A stretch of DNA of 64,000 nucleotides from Annulohypoxylon bovei var. microspora (GCA_022836615.1 MU405262.1:124001-188000), one strand, 5' to 3'. Positions 1 through 12,260 are shown, counted from the first letter of the stretch. Notes: generated from the letters alone by a model not told the origin. Program-made: numbers and translations.

Positions 1-2462
1 CGCGCGGGGCGCTCGCCGGTCCGGTTGTTGATCCCTGTGGTCATCCCCGTTACGGGGATGGGTTTGTGGGCTTGGCCGTCAAACTGATACCCGGTGGGTA
101 GGGCTGTGGTGGGCACGCATAGGGCCCAGGGGATAAGTCTCCTGGTTATCATCATCATAGCCGCGGACAATGATTAACGGAAGAGAACACTGTTACATGT
201 GCTCGCATAGGTCTCCCATGACAAAGTCTAGAGGACATTCGATAACCATGTTGAGCACCAAACATATTAACTACTCGCAAGCTTCCCATGCCTTCCAGTG
301 TGTAATAAGGGTACCCGAAAGCGGATCATAGGATCCCGTATCTAGTAACAGAAGAACGAAGTATATTAGTTTTCGTATTATAAAAGGATCTCGTACACTT
401 ATCGTGATTCACATTAGGATATTATGTCGCTTTTCTTATCTGGAGAAAACAATGGGCTGATAATGCAGAGGCCTCCAGTCGCATACAGGACAGATGAACC
501 TATGAGGCGCTAATATGAGGCAGCACAACAGGTATCATACACATACTCGATGAGGCACACGAGGTTTGTCTCTAACATAGTTAGAAATTGCTGAGCATCA
601 CCGACTCGGGGTCGCGGTGGTAGAAGATGTCCGCGTCATAGATTAGATCCTTAGGTAGATATCTAGTAGGTTATCGGATCTTCGGCCAGGTGATGATAGT
701 GATGGTCCACAGCCTCTGCATCTCCGTCCTGCAGAAGTATTCGGTCAGGAATCGTAGGTAAGTATCGTACGTTCCCTGCGGAACGCTGAAGCGTGTTCCG
801 TGCGTGTGTACCGCTAGCCATGTTCTCACGTAACGCGTGCATCGGGCTCGGCAGGCTGCAGGAACCTTAGTGGTCAGTGGAAATACCAAGTTATATCATC
901 CCACATGGCAATCGTGGCAATGCTGGTAGTTATGGCTGCAGCCGACCTATCGGGGACTGACCCGGCACAGATGCCTCAATATCCGGGGATGAGCTTCTGG
1001 GCGGTCCCGGAATGACTCTACTCACAGCTTTGGCTGTGCGTCGCCGTTGTGGCGCACGGCATGAGACCCTTCCTGCAGTCTCACGACGACGCCCCCCCGC
1101 GCCCGTGGCTAAGAACTATTTACGAGCTAATGTCGGATGGCTCAGGAACATGAGTGAGGTCCAGGTCGCCGCCCACCGCTTTGGGCAGGATCCGAGAAGT
1201 ACTTGCTCCATGCAGCTCGAAATGGATTTCCTAGAGTGCATATATCTCAGTTAGCAGACGGCCAAATTAGGTAGGTACCTAGCTTTCTGTTGACGCATGA
1301 TCCAATGTTTACGGCACTCATTCGGCCGAGTGCAGGTTCTATGTAGGTACCTGATGTGAACCTCTAAGGACAGAGATTTGTAGAGGCTTGTAACCAAACT
1401 TAACAAACAGCTTGATTAGTACAAGTGCTTCCATTGATCAATATGTAAGTACTGGGTATTTTATCATATGATTGTCACAACAGCAGATCGATGTCTGGTT
1501 GTCTTTACTTTGAAGCCTCGGATGTTCGAGGTCAGACCCGATCCCTAAACCCGAAAGACAGGACGTAGCGAATCAAATTCGAATTCCAGCCTTCTTGATT
1601 CTCATTGGGTACTGGATATTTCGACTGGTATAGTTGGTCAATGACTATTCGGCGACCAGTTGTTGATGCTCTCATCCGTTTGCCTTGAGATCCTTCGAGA
1701 TAGCCCCGGGCGGCATCTCATTCCACGTTCTTGCACATTGGGTCTGTCTTACACCTATGTTCGACTTGTATCTCGGAATTTTGTTTGGTCCCTGGTCCCT
1801 CAATCCAGAGACATGACGAACTGCCGGGACCGATGGACGATGACCGAAGTACTGAAAATGAGACATTTCGGATCATCAACCGAGAGCTAAGCAGAAATAT
1901 CAAATTTTACCCATCTTCAACGGACTGACTCTGTGATCATTTGATCTAGCTGTAAGATGGTTTCAAATACATATTTAGAGGTCTTATATTATAAATGAAA
2001 TCATTGCAATGAAACCCCTAGGGTACGATAATCGTAAGGTCGTGTCTTTCAAGAAAGTTTGTCGAGCAGTTGTAGTAGCAACTGCTATCTAGGCAATACA
2101 TTGAGGAATGGTGGATGTAAAACGAGCGACGAAAGAGAAGCGTGATATACGGTCGTACAATACCTCGTGCTATTACAGAGGAAGTTGGGTGAGACCAGCA
2201 AGGTAAATCCTAGCTTGTTTTAAACGCCATGTCCGTTTTTTCGCGTGTGAAACCCGTGAAGCCAATAAGAGAAGCCTTTTCTTCTGCTTTACTTTTGACT
2301 AGCAACTCTGATGTCTATCCATGAATGTGAGCAGGGATTCGCAATGCCTTTTTATTTTCTTTAATCTTTTTCGACTGCCGAATAGCGCCCACTTCCGCGG
2401 CGATCGAAATACGCTGATGGCCGCGCCTTTCCACTGCCGTGTCCTCGGATGTTAGCAGCCTA
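1..2462. other. Intergenic, no gene recognised
   Basis: I see no open frame longer than about 80 codons with recognisable protein character, and no RNA gene. The stretch has one TAGGTA-type palindromic word at 1269-1282. It may include the terminator and 3' flank of the aldolase gene, which ends at 2463 on the minus strand. Confidence 0.6.
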
Positions 2463-3587
2463 TCACAAGGACTTTTCTAGCAACACCAACTCTCTAAATC
2501 CCTCTTTCCATGATTTGGTTTGTTCGGCAGTTGGTTTTGGGAGTGGGCTGCGTGCACAGCCGCCGTATCCCATCCACGTCTGGAGTCCCTCCTTAACACC
2601 TACCACGCCACCTTGAATGGCCGTCCAGTCGCCTCGTGATACAATTTCCTGCATTTTCTGGGCTTCTGTGTACCTGCCTGCCTTATACAGCTCGATGGTC
2701 TTGATGCAGGCTTTCGGTGAGATGTTTGCAAGACCTGCCAAAATGCCGTGCCCTCCAGCGATTAGCGACTGGATCGTGAAGTCGGCCGAGCCAGCGAGGA
2801 CCAAAAATTCAGGCCTATCTGCATCATAGTCTTTAGACTGCTTTCTTGTAGCGGCTGCTACGCGATTCAATTTGCCGGTGTTGCCGCACGTTAGTTTAAC
2901 GCCGACTATCTTGGGATGCTTTGATAGTTTGATGATTATATCTGATGTCATGTCCATACCATTGACAGCACCGGGAAAGTTGTAGATGATGAGCGGTATT
3001 GGAGACGCATTAGCAACCGTCGTGAAGTACTCTTCGATGGTCTTGGACGATGGTGCAAACAAGGGTGCGTAGTACGACGGGGGCAATACAAGGGCGTAGT
3101 CACCACCCGCTTCCCACGCTTCACAGCAGTACCGTATAGTCTCACGAGTACTCTGGGCACCGCATCCGACAATGATTGGGATGTGCGAGAAGCCAGATTC
3201 GTTCAAAGCCTTTCGTGTGGTGAACGTGACTAGCTGACGCTCAGCATGCGTGAGATGAACGGCTTCGCCGTTTGAACCCTGAGTTGCAATGCCTGTCACA
3301 TCAGCTTCGGCAAGCCGTACTGCATGGCGAGCAATAGCATCGGTATCGATGTCCTCGGTTTCCTGGTCAAAGAAACACATAGTCGGCACGTAGACGCCTG
3401 GTACTAGTGGTCGCGTCATATGAAAATCTTCCATTGCCGAGTCACTTTCGAAGAAACTACTAGGTGAGGAGAGCGTCTCAGTTGGTGCTAGATAGGCATC
3501 TGAAGATGTAGCAGCTCGGAAGGGGATTCTATCGAAGCTACCCGCGAAGCTCCCGGCAGGGGACGATACGTCAAGATGAGGTGCCAT
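2463..3587 (-). CDS. DHDPS-superfamily aldolase (4-hydroxy-2-oxoglutarate aldolase-like)
   Basis: This single-exon frame encodes 374 aa of the class I, Schiff-base-forming dihydrodipicolinate synthase/N-acetylneuraminate lyase superfamily, a TIM barrel. Seen: GSNGE at residues 104-108 in the position of the bacterial GTTGE motif, the catalytic tyrosine in YNFPG (Y202), and the Schiff-base lysine in VGVKLT (K231). A C-terminal YGGCARSPL segment resembles the HOGA1 type. Residues 1-55 lie ahead of the conserved core (which begins near RPLVPGVYVPT) and look disordered; a later start at Met52 or Met57 is possible. Fungi make lysine through alpha-aminoadipate, so a role in lysine synthesis is unlikely. 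Aldol cleavage of a 2-keto acid, such as 4-hydroxy-2-oxoglutarate or a keto-deoxy sugar acid, is the better inference. It stands alone, with no clustered sugar-acid genes in view. The substrate is not determined. Confidence 0.9.
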   Translation of the reverse strand: MAPHLDVSSPAGSFAGSFDRIPFRAATSSDAYLAPTETLSSPSSFFESDSAMEDFHMTRPLVPGVYVPTMCFFDQETEDIDTDAIARHAVRLAEADVTGIATQGSNGEAVHLTHAERQLVTFTTRKALNESGFSHIPIIVGCGAQSTRETIRYCCEAWEAGGDYALVLPPSYYAPLFAPSSKTIEEYFTTVANASPIPLIIYNFPGAVNGMDMTSDIIIKLSKHPKIVGVKLTCGNTGKLNRVAAATRKQSKDYDADRPEFLVLAGSADFTIQSLIAGGHGILAGLANISPKACIKTIELYKAGRYTEAQKMQEIVSRGDWTAIQGGVVGVKEGLQTWMGYGGCARSPLPKPTAEQTKSWKEGFRELVLLEKSL

Positions 3588-3717
3588 GTTGATCTTGGAG
3601 AATACAATGGGTCCAGCCGTAGGACTGATATGAGGTGGAGTGAATTAGAATGGAAAAAAAGTATGATTGGCTTTATGCCTGCGATCCTTATGAAATAAAA
3701 TAGCGTAGGGCGGCGGA

Positions 3718-3726
3718 ATATATATA
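3718..3726 (-). promoter_or_regulatory. Candidate TATA element of the aldolase gene
   Basis: A TATATATA run about 130 bp upstream of the aldolase start codon, read on the minus strand. The position is reasonable for a fungal core promoter, but AT-rich runs are common here, so this is tentative. Confidence 0.3.
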
Positions 3727-5854
3727 GACGATGTAGGATACGCCTATACCCTAACACTTAAGGTGATTGAAAAAAGGGGTCATTCGATCAAGAAGAGAGA
3801 TAGGGGGGTGTGAGGAGATAAGTCGACGGATAACATCCCACCTCTATGGCAAAGACGGAGGCACATATACTATCGAGAAACCTAATATACGTGTCTTGTG
3901 TTTCTCGCTATGGCCCGTTCCTCTGTCCGGTGGCGCGCCCAAGGCAGGCTCCGATATCAATTGACTCGGAACATGATAGCTGAAGGAAAGCTACGAACTC
4001 TTGTAGGGGATCTGCAACGCCCGCATATCTCGAGCCGCGGAAACAAGGGTTTCCAATGTTTTCGTATCGGGCGGGAAGATCAGTGACGGAGGGTCACTAG
4101 ACAAAGTTGTTATGCATTGAACTAGGAATCCTAAAACTCATCCAGACTCCAGGACAAGAGGTACCTCATGGGTATAGCCTGCAGGGACGAGGATGGTTGC
4201 GTTGTAAGTGTACTCATCAGTACATGCCGACTAAATTGTGGATTCGAATGTGGGGGTTAGTCTCGACGTCGGTATCGTGTATTAGCGATCTCTCCCTCCA
4301 AATGGTCCGTTCAAATACAGAGATAGTCAGTAGTCGACAAGCTGACGATGACATTGGTGATACAGCGTTTACAAAACCCAGCCGGTTTGGGCTCTAAAAC
4401 TGACTAGTAGAGACCAGGGGCCACGTCGTCCCATTTTGCACCGAAGGCCGATAAGTAGATTGGTACCGATGGAGAAAGCCATGCAGAAACTTAAGCAGGT
4501 CGATGAAAGGTCTGTACGCAAGCCAGGGAATTGCACGAAGGAGGGCACGGGTTGTCACCGAAGGCCGTTTGAGGGAACCTCTACCCTAGGTATCTACCAC
4601 TTGAGTAGAGTCACATTCACCGGTGTCGATGATTGCACAGAAATACCACCAGCCCGGACATCGTCATAACCCAATTTCCAGGGGCGTCATTATGGAGCAA
4701 GGCGGTTGCGGTACCCGGTTGCGTGCTGGTAGTAAAATATAAAACAGCGCCAGGTTTTCCAAAGTGGAGTGGAAGGAGCCGACGCAGACGCACACGACGA
4801 CCGTGCCGTCACGAGTCCGAAGACAAGCCAAGGCCAATGGAAGGCCATGTGATAAAGAATACGGGACGTCGTTTATGACGAAAGATCCGGCTAGTAGTTG
4901 ACAGTCTCATCAGGCGGCTGAGAACCCAGTGTGGCAAAGCGGCATGGATACAAGCTACTTGCGAGTCGTGGAAGTAGTCTACTCGCTGATGGGAAGGACG
5001 GTGTGATTGTGGCTCTTTCGATTGGCGGGCGGGAGGCTGCAGTGTCACTATCATCGAAATAAGCTGTCAAAAGTTGCGAATGACCTCCATGCGGTTTCGT
5101 CGGACATCAGGTCGTTGCTAATCAACCCATAATAGCGGTGTGTACCTCACGGTTTATTTCGCCTTATCTTGCGCCGGCTAGGTGTCAATTAAGAGCTAAG
5201 ATGACGAATATGAGTATGAGTATACAGGAGTATCTCATATCCCCTAAGCTAGCCAGCGGGTACCTTTTGGACCGATATTGGATACGGCTGCATCGGAATC
5301 AGGTACAGCCAGTACGAGGGAAGAGTAGGTAGGTGATAATGTAGCAAGCTGGCGAAAGATTGATTTGGCCAAGAAGTGGGACGTCGTACCGTAGTAGTAA
5401 TCTAACGTAAAGGATCTTTGTTGAATGCGGGAAACACTTCGCTATCCAACCTGAGAGGACCTCCAAGGTTACGACGGATCATTGCATGTCTAAGGCTCAG
5501 ACAGGGCGCGCGCTGCTTGAGCCGGCGATGTTCATTGGAGAGCTGGACTGTCGTTTACCCAGGCACCGCGACGCTGGGTTGAGTTCAATTCCCAGGTCCA
5601 ACGGTCGAAACCAGCATCCATCAACCACCCAGCAGGGAAATTGAAAGTGATCGACGTCCTCGAGACTATCTAGGGAGACGAAAGGAAGGTGACACATGTG
5701 ATTTCGAGGAACAAAATCTTGTAACGTTTCTAGCCATGATTGCCATCATAACTGTAGTCGTCATTATGACTAGGAGCGAGGCGTTAGAAGCTCAAGTGCT
5801 TAGGTAGTCTCAGTTTAGAATGATGTGCATTGGAACGAAAGGACCAGACAAGTT

Positions 5855-5881
5855 GGGGGTTGGGAGTCGGGAATTTGGGGG
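5855..5881 (+). other. Putative G-quadruplex motif
   Basis: Four G-runs (5, 3, 3 and 5 G) are separated by loops of 2, 4 and 5 nt. This fits the standard G3+N1-7 pattern for an intramolecular G-quadruplex. A fifth run of G follows at about 5893-5897. Confidence 0.5.
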
Positions 5882-6069
5882 TTAGTGTTAGTTGGGGGTG
5901 ACCTAATCCGTAGTGGATTTAGTGAGCAACCTAAACCTTACAGGCTTAGTAATGGTACCCATAATTATCCCAAGGAAAGATCGTGCCGCGCGGTTCCTAC
6001 ATAGAATATCCACAGAACAGCATTGTTAGCAACTTCCATGATCTGGCAGTCTAGTATAGAGTGTGGGGG

Positions 6070-6165
6070 GAAGGAGAGATGAGGGATGGAGGGATCCATC
6101 CGAGATGTCACCCATCCATCCCTCATCCCTCATTTCTACCCCTCTATCACCTACATACTTAAACC
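6070..6165. repeat. Imperfect GA/CT inverted repeat
   Basis: A purine block (GATGAGGGATGGAGGGAT, about 6077-6094) is followed some 20 nt later by its approximate complement (CATCCATCCCTCATCCCTC, about 6113-6132). Together they can form an imperfect stem. The low-complexity composition makes chance or slippage a fair explanation. Confidence 0.4.
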
Positions 6166-6925
6166 TCTTTCTACTTATTCCCCAGCTCTACCAAGTCCAC
6201 CAATGCGGGGCAAGCTGTATGATATATTATCATATTATCACAATTCATTTTTAGAGATTCCCCCCTCCTAAGTCAGGAGGGCTTAGGAAATACTTACAAT
6301 ACCAAGGAATATCTTGTAACCCTCGTCACATATGTCCGTTTTCCCTGATGATCTACCCTCCTTGCCGCTGGTAAGATGACTGGCTGCCTCAAACCCGTCC
6401 AGTCATATGCACGAATCCAACATTTCTTTAATTTTTCTTTTTTTCGGCGGCTGATGAATTAAAAGCAACCATCCCACCAAATTCCTCCTTTGCAGCCTGC
6501 ATCTCCCATTTGCAACTGGCAATATACATAGGTACCTACCTTGTTGAAGTGATCGTCGGCGGGATAGATATTGGCCTAGCCTGGCTTGGAATAGGTATCC
6601 AGAGTTTGAAAGTTTACGGTGGGAGAGTAATAATGTTGAAGAATCTCTTTTTTCTCTTGCATAGTGTCATTTCTTGTGAAGCAGTGGGCACGGACATTGT
6701 GGTATTAGACTATACATATGACAGTCGGAGATGCATCTTATAGAGGCAAGTTGAAGAACACATTCCCCTTTAAGCCTGGTCTCAACGCAAAACACGGAGA
6801 AATCGCATCGCATCCCATTACGTAGGTAGACACAAGTTTCCCTAATAGTTTCAGTCAGCGTTATGCTAGACCAGCAGGACTAGTAAAGAGTCTACATGGG
6901 CGTGCTGCGGCCTGCCTCTTACATG

Positions 6926-6942
6926 CCTAGGTAGGTACCTAC
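6926..6942. repeat. TAGGTA/TACCTA palindromic word
   Basis: CCTAGGTAGGTACCTAC is one of about a dozen similar short, self-complementary words scattered through non-coding parts of this window. Others lie at about 1269, 13576, 17601, 27056, 27174, 31462, 41549, 47817, 48653 and 62256. Confidence 0.6.
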
Positions 6943-8480
6943 AACATAGATATCATATGTCTACATGGAGTTCCATGGCTCCTTCTACTAGCAAACTAGT
7001 AAAGGGTAAATACGAGTCCATGTACCTAGTTACCTGCTTTATTGTATGAAGTTAAGCTCATGACTTTTTAATAATTTTCTATACGGTGTTTAGTATCTCA
7101 ACCTGTCGGGGTACATGTAATCTCGATTCGTCCCCTCGAAGTGGTGGATAGGTAACCGGGTTTAAGACCTAACCAAGCAACGAATAATATATCTATCCCA
7201 CATATTTATTCAATACCACTGCGGAGTTATAAACACACTTCTCTCAAACAGATTTGAACAATATAACCCGAATTACTCTAGCCCTAGCGTGACCGTCCAA
7301 CCTTACTTCGTGATGCTTAGTTAGATCATTCCACGCACATCGTAACTCTAGCATTGTATACCTAGTGGGGGCATGTCATGGATACACGCTAAATACCTAG
7401 GTATTGTTGATCATATTATCATTTAAGACCGCTTGCAGTATAAGGCCGCATCTGAATGAACTCAACATAAATTCCTGGTTATGCAGAAAGGTACCTAGAG
7501 CCTAATACGTACCTTGGTCCTCAATGAGGTCCTGCGAGCATGCCCAACGTTCAATTTCAATGCATAGCCGCCAAGCCACCCTCAGGGATTTGGTTTCCTA
7601 GTCACAGGGGCGCTGACGTGAATCAATCCTCGAACAAGGCGTGTATGTATAGTACTTTAGGTATACTCGATCCTCACCAGCCAACAGAAAGTGTAGATGC
7701 CTGCTTCGCCACGTGTCTGCGGTTTGCGTACATGAGACATGACGTCGAAAAGCTGATAGATTAATCCTAGCCAATATGTATAGTGTCCTGTTATATGAAC
7801 ATCTATCTGCAAGCTGATTCTTGGAAGCTGTCAGATACTGCGTTCCCCCACATCTCGGATCATGTGCCGTATTCAACGGTCTCATTGACTCATGAAGCGC
7901 GGTCCGACCTCGTTGGTTTACAAAAGCCGCAGACACGAGGCTATACATGGCGGCAGAGCGGAATATGTCCAATTGCCGTCTAAAAGTGGGAAGGTGCTAA
8001 AGTGAATGGCTAACGGACAGTGGACGTTGGGCACAGCCTATTAGAGCTTTGTGAATAACTACCGAGGCTAGTTCGAACTCGGAAGGTCTTTATCTGGGCC
8101 ATTCTAGGGCTGAGGTCTAGACCGAAGCTTACAAACGAGCAGAAACTGGTTACCTTGATGTATTACCATACTTGTAACCTTAGTTGATACAGTTAATCAG
8201 GCAAAACTGGAACGATTCAACTCGATTGTCATAATATTGTCCTACTCGGAGGTACCCGAAGTCGTGTGAGTATCTACCTACATAGTTAGTCCTTACTAAG
8301 TTGGAGAATGGCGGAACTGTTCAACAACATGCTCGATAGCCAGGTAGATATGAAGGGGGTAAATTGATGTTGTTCTTTGGAAAATTCACAGTTAACTCTC
8401 CTACAGGAAATTTGACTTAAACTCTCAGCGACACAGTAGTTCCCGCAGTTAAAACAACTAACTGTTGGAAATCAATTGAA

Positions 8481-9420
8481 GCTGTGGTTCGTACAAGCCG
8501 GCTGTCTTGATCACTTTTGTATCACTCCTATTTGTATAAACTCATCAAAATCTACGTACATTTGTCGATACTTGAATATTACTGAAATTAGAATATGCTA
8601 CATAATTAAATTGCTGTAAGATACACAGTATTCTTTCGTAATATTTAATGTTATAAGTAAAAAAAACTGAGGATTTCCATAAAAGGGGTTGTGATAATAT
8701 CAACACCTTTCAAGGCCATATCTTTTCTTAATGATAGTTATAAATACCTACTATTAATTCAAATAAGTTGTTTAACTAACTTAATTATTAGATACAACCC
8801 CTTATTCTAATTACCTAACTACCACGTGGGCTGAATTTATTCATGAATCTCTAGTTTCATATAGATAGTACGTAGTGTTGTAAATAGTATAGGAGATATA
8901 GCGAGCGTAGGCGTTGACTTCTTAGCTTGAGACGCCTTAAGATCATTACCTAAATATGGACTTTTAGTTTAAACGAGAAATAACTCGACCAGCCACATTG
9001 CATTTAATACTGGTTACCTAATTACTATTAATAGAAATATTCTACAAAATTGCATATGGAAAATTATAAACGGCAGCGTGGTAAAAGAACCGTTCTTTAG
9101 TTAAAAGAAGTTATTGATAAATTCTTCTAAAAGAATTAGTTACGAATGGGCTAGCAAACAAAGTACGTTTCGATAGTTACTCTTAAATGACCCCTTCTTT
9201 TCCCAATACTTTGTTTGTGCCTTAGATTGAGCTATCCGCATAGTACCTACCTAACTAACATAACTACTAGCCGAGAGTCCAATTATCAAAACATTATCAT
9301 TCTCGGGGATTCACGGACGAACATGAAGGATGATATCTGTATCCACTTCATTTTTGTGGTAGCCCCTTGCCATAAGGTCTTGATCGATATCAAGATGGCC
9401 AACGTCACCGGCCTTTAATT
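8481..9420. other. AT-rich non-coding block
   Basis: By eye this block is richer in A and T than the surroundings, with many TTA/TAA/ATT runs and stops in all frames. No gene is recognisable. It could be RIP-mutated or simply relaxed intergenic DNA; dinucleotide indices would decide. Confidence 0.45.
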
Positions 9421-9826
9421 AAAAGACATCAGTCAAGGAAATTTCTTTTTCAACCCCCAAGTAAATTTTGAGGAGATCGGGAGATTCGATATTTCAACTT
9501 ATCAGGAAATCCGTGTTAACATGTGGATCGCTAGTGTTCTGGGATTTGTTTTTATATTTCTACCTTTCTTTACTAGGTAGTCTGAAGCAGTTACACAACA
9601 TGCCCTCCCACTATTTAGAAACACAGAATAGTCAACCCTCCCTTGAGAAGCCTTCATCGTTCGGTATTAGTGGTGGTGTTGAAAACTGGTTTGCGCATAA
9701 TTTTTCACGTCTGTATGGATACCATAGCATGTTTATCCAAGTACTTAAGAGGTGTAGCATATGAAGTCTCAATGGCTGTCGGTGTTTATGTATCTGGCTT
9801 CCCCGTTTTCTATCTCAACTTACTAT

Positions 9827-9905
9827 AAACTCCACTGATATAAACTCGTCTGACCTGGGCAATGGCCTGCTTTTAAGTCAAGTGAGTTTATATTCAGTGG
9901 AGTTT
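9827..9905. repeat. 79-nt foldback (21/22-nt inverted repeat)
   Basis: The left arm 9827-9847 (starting AAACTCCACTGATATAAACT) and right arm 9884-9905 are reverse complements except for one extra T in the right arm. The loop is 36 nt. The arms are too long and exact to be chance in one kilobase. It resembles a solo foldback or MITE-like relic, or a cruciform-forming site. No target-site duplication is evident. Confidence 0.6.
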
Positions 9906-10087
9906 GGAGTGAGCTTCCAATTAAGGAGACACTACGCAGCAACATCCCCATTTCAATGGCAAGCTGGCGCAGTGGATGTTATATATGATGGTGTGGTGGT
10001 GTGGAATATAGATATCACATGACTTCTAATTATTGAAAAAGGGGTTGAGGGGTTCCTACTTTAAGAATAGTCATGATGTCAGCAGGT

Positions 10088-10131
10088 ACGCGTGGTGGGG
10101 TAAAATCACATAAAAAAAGACGCGAACGCGT
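10088..10131. promoter_or_regulatory. Pair of ACGCGT (MCB-type) hexamers
   Basis: ACGCGT occurs at 10,088-10,093 and 10,126-10,131, the second inside the palindrome GACGCGAACGCGTC (10,119-10,132). In yeasts and other fungi this hexamer is bound by MBF (Mbp1/Swi6-type) complexes at G1/S genes. The pair lies about 600 bp upstream of the gene starting at 10,726, so regulation of that gene is only an inference. Confidence 0.3.
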
Positions 10132-10725
10132 CGCGAAGGATCAAGAGACCCTTTAATAAAGGCGGGGTGAACGGGTGAGTAGGGTTTCGTACGGGTTCCG
10201 GCTAGGTGGGCTCGGTGAGTTTTTAAGACTCCTTTTCCGGTAACCCGGTCAAGTTCAACCTCACTTATTTTCTCGTTGACGTTTTGTATTTCTTCAAAAT
10301 GAATTGAGGTTTTCCATGTCTGATAGAAGGATGATTTCGGATTGACTTTGTAACTAAACTATGTTACCTAGGTAGGAATGGGCTATGTGACAATTAAATA
10401 GGAAACAATGTGGTGGTATTATGAAAAGTTTAAACTCGTCACAAGAGCCGCTAAAACAAGGGGTCGGACATGGGGATGTTGAAACTCGAAAGGGCGGTCT
10501 GCAAGTCCGAACCAGGGTCTCAGACCATCATGTGGTCATAGCGTAGACCAGCCTCCGTTATCTCGGTGCTCATACTTAAAAACGTGACTGCCTTGTGAGA
10601 TCCAAGTCGTTTGTAGTGGGACCCGTGAAAAAGGCGATAAAGGAAGAAAGAGGCTTAACGTTAATCGGTATAATAATCGAAGAACAATTAACTCTCGAGG
10701 TCTACTTTGAAGCTTTTGGCACGAC

Positions 10726-12260
10726 ATGGCCACACTAGGGTTCGCTGTTCCATCGAAGAAGACGCTAGTGCTTTCAATTGCGCCTGTTCTATTGTCAGCT
10801 TATCTCATATATAGATTTGCACCCCCCGGTACTGCTGGCTTGCCTCCCCCAAAGCGCCCGCGTTCCGAGTCTCCTTCCTCGACAAAGCAGGCTGGTCCTG
10901 CATGGGGCTCGAGGCGTGGTAAATTAACCGATGATGACGAAGAAGAAGAAGATAACAACGGCTATTATGACGACCTTGTGAGCGTACTTTCGGACGGGGA
11001 GGATCATGAGGTATGTGGTTGTAAACTTACCCCTCAATGAAGTAGATCGAACGTACTTATTCGACCCCCTTTTTAGCAACATGATGATACCTTGGAACAT
11101 CGACGTACCTATGGGTACTATTGCATGTTCCGCCCGTTCTACGACATTGAGAGAGAGAACTTGGCTAAGGATAAAGCTGATCGAGTTGGCGAGGATGAAT
11201 TGATTGAGCAGTACAATCAGTACATCCGGGCTGATGACAACATTGAAATGAAGCCCGCCGTGGAGCATCCGGAACACCGGTGGATTGCCATGTGGGAGAC
11301 CTGGAAGCTGTTCTCCGCATGGGAGAAACGTGCTTCCTATACAAACCCCGACTTTTTCAAATTGGATGTTCAGAAGAACTTCCACGGCCTAGGAATGCAA
11401 GAGCAGGTTGAGAACATGGTAAGAGGACTCATTTTCGTTCAAGGCTAATAATAGCGAATGGCTGACCGGCCTTTAGCTCATTACTTTTAATAAAGAGTTT
11501 GATAAAAAGAGGCGTAGCAAGAGGGGCATTAGGCAGATGTGGGCGATTGTGGCCGCTATAATGCAATTTCTTACTGAGATACCCGTCGATGCATGGTTCA
11601 GTACCAGTCAGTCCCAAAAACTCAAAGAAGCAGCTTACGATTTTACTGACATTTGCGCAAATAGTGTTGGGAGACAGGAAGAAGTTGGATGCCACCATCA
11701 GCCTTATTGGCCGCGCCTTACTCACTTCGCTCAACGAACTTGATCGAGCGAAGATGCTGAAGGCTGATTCCGATATCAAGGACCTGGGCCTGGTCATAAC
11801 GTTCTATATTTACTGGACCTATGACCACCGTGGGTTGCAAAACTACGGCATCGACTTGCCCTTCCGAAAGGAAGCCATCGCTTATGCGAAGAAAGCTGGT
11901 GTTGACCTCAAGGAGGCCGGATGTTTCGACACGGACGGGAAAGTGAAGGCCTTGGAAAAGGAGCTCGGGAAGCCTATTAAGCCGCTTTCCGGCAGTCCTA
12001 AGTCTGATAGATGGGATTGGAAGAAGAAGGTAAATTTTACCCCTAAATCCCCTATTAATATGTTGCCAGCCTGTTAACATGTGTCTGTGTCGTAGTTCAA
12101 GAAGTTCTCCAAGGACTATAAGATGGGCGGTGAAAAATACAACATCTTGAAAATGTCGCGGAAGGAACGCGCTAGTCACGCATTCGACAAGAAGGATCCT
12201 CTTGCCGACATCCCCGACAAGGCAATTGAAGAAGGCACTGTTAGGGTGAGACCTCGATGA
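10726..12260 (+). CDS. Membrane-anchored protein of unknown function (5 exons)
   Basis: I model exons 10726-11010, 11077-11418, 11477-11600, 11665-12029 and 12096-12260, giving 426 aa. All junctions are GT..AG and keep frame; introns 3 and 4 have TTACTGAC- and GTTAACAT-like branch sites. One hydrophobic segment near the N-terminus (about residues 14-31, LVLSIAPVLLSAYLIYRF) predicts an N-terminal anchor. It is followed by a Pro/Ser-rich stretch and an acidic run (DDDEEEEDNN). The rest is charged and probably helical, with several aromatic patches (FYIYWTYDHRG), and ends in a Lys-rich tail (KKKFKKFSKDYK). I do not recognise a family. Exon 3 uses a 64-bp intron that can be missed, since both flanking frames stay open for a while. 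The function is unknown. Confidence 0.75.

Larger units (their letters stand above)
3727..8480. other. Gene-poor intergenic region
   Basis: About 4.8 kb in which I find no recognisable protein. Frames of up to 124 codons occur on both strands but show no domain, no codon regularity and no introns joining them. The stretch holds a G-quadruplex motif (5855-5881), a CT/GA-rich imperfect inverted repeat (around 6070-6165) and a TAGGTA palindrome (6926-6942). Confidence 0.55.
9421..10725. other. Intergenic; upstream region of the 10.7-kb gene
   Basis: No coding signal is recognised. It holds the 79-nt foldback at 9827-9905 and two ACGCGT hexamers (10,088 and 10,126) that match the MluI cell-cycle box. 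Confidence 0.5.

Noticed and set aside
11537..11743. Continuous reading of exon 3 past 11,600 in the 10.7-kb gene
   Set aside because: It runs into a stop and loses the frame of the next exon; removing a 64-bp GT..AG intron with a CTGAC branch site restores a continuous product.
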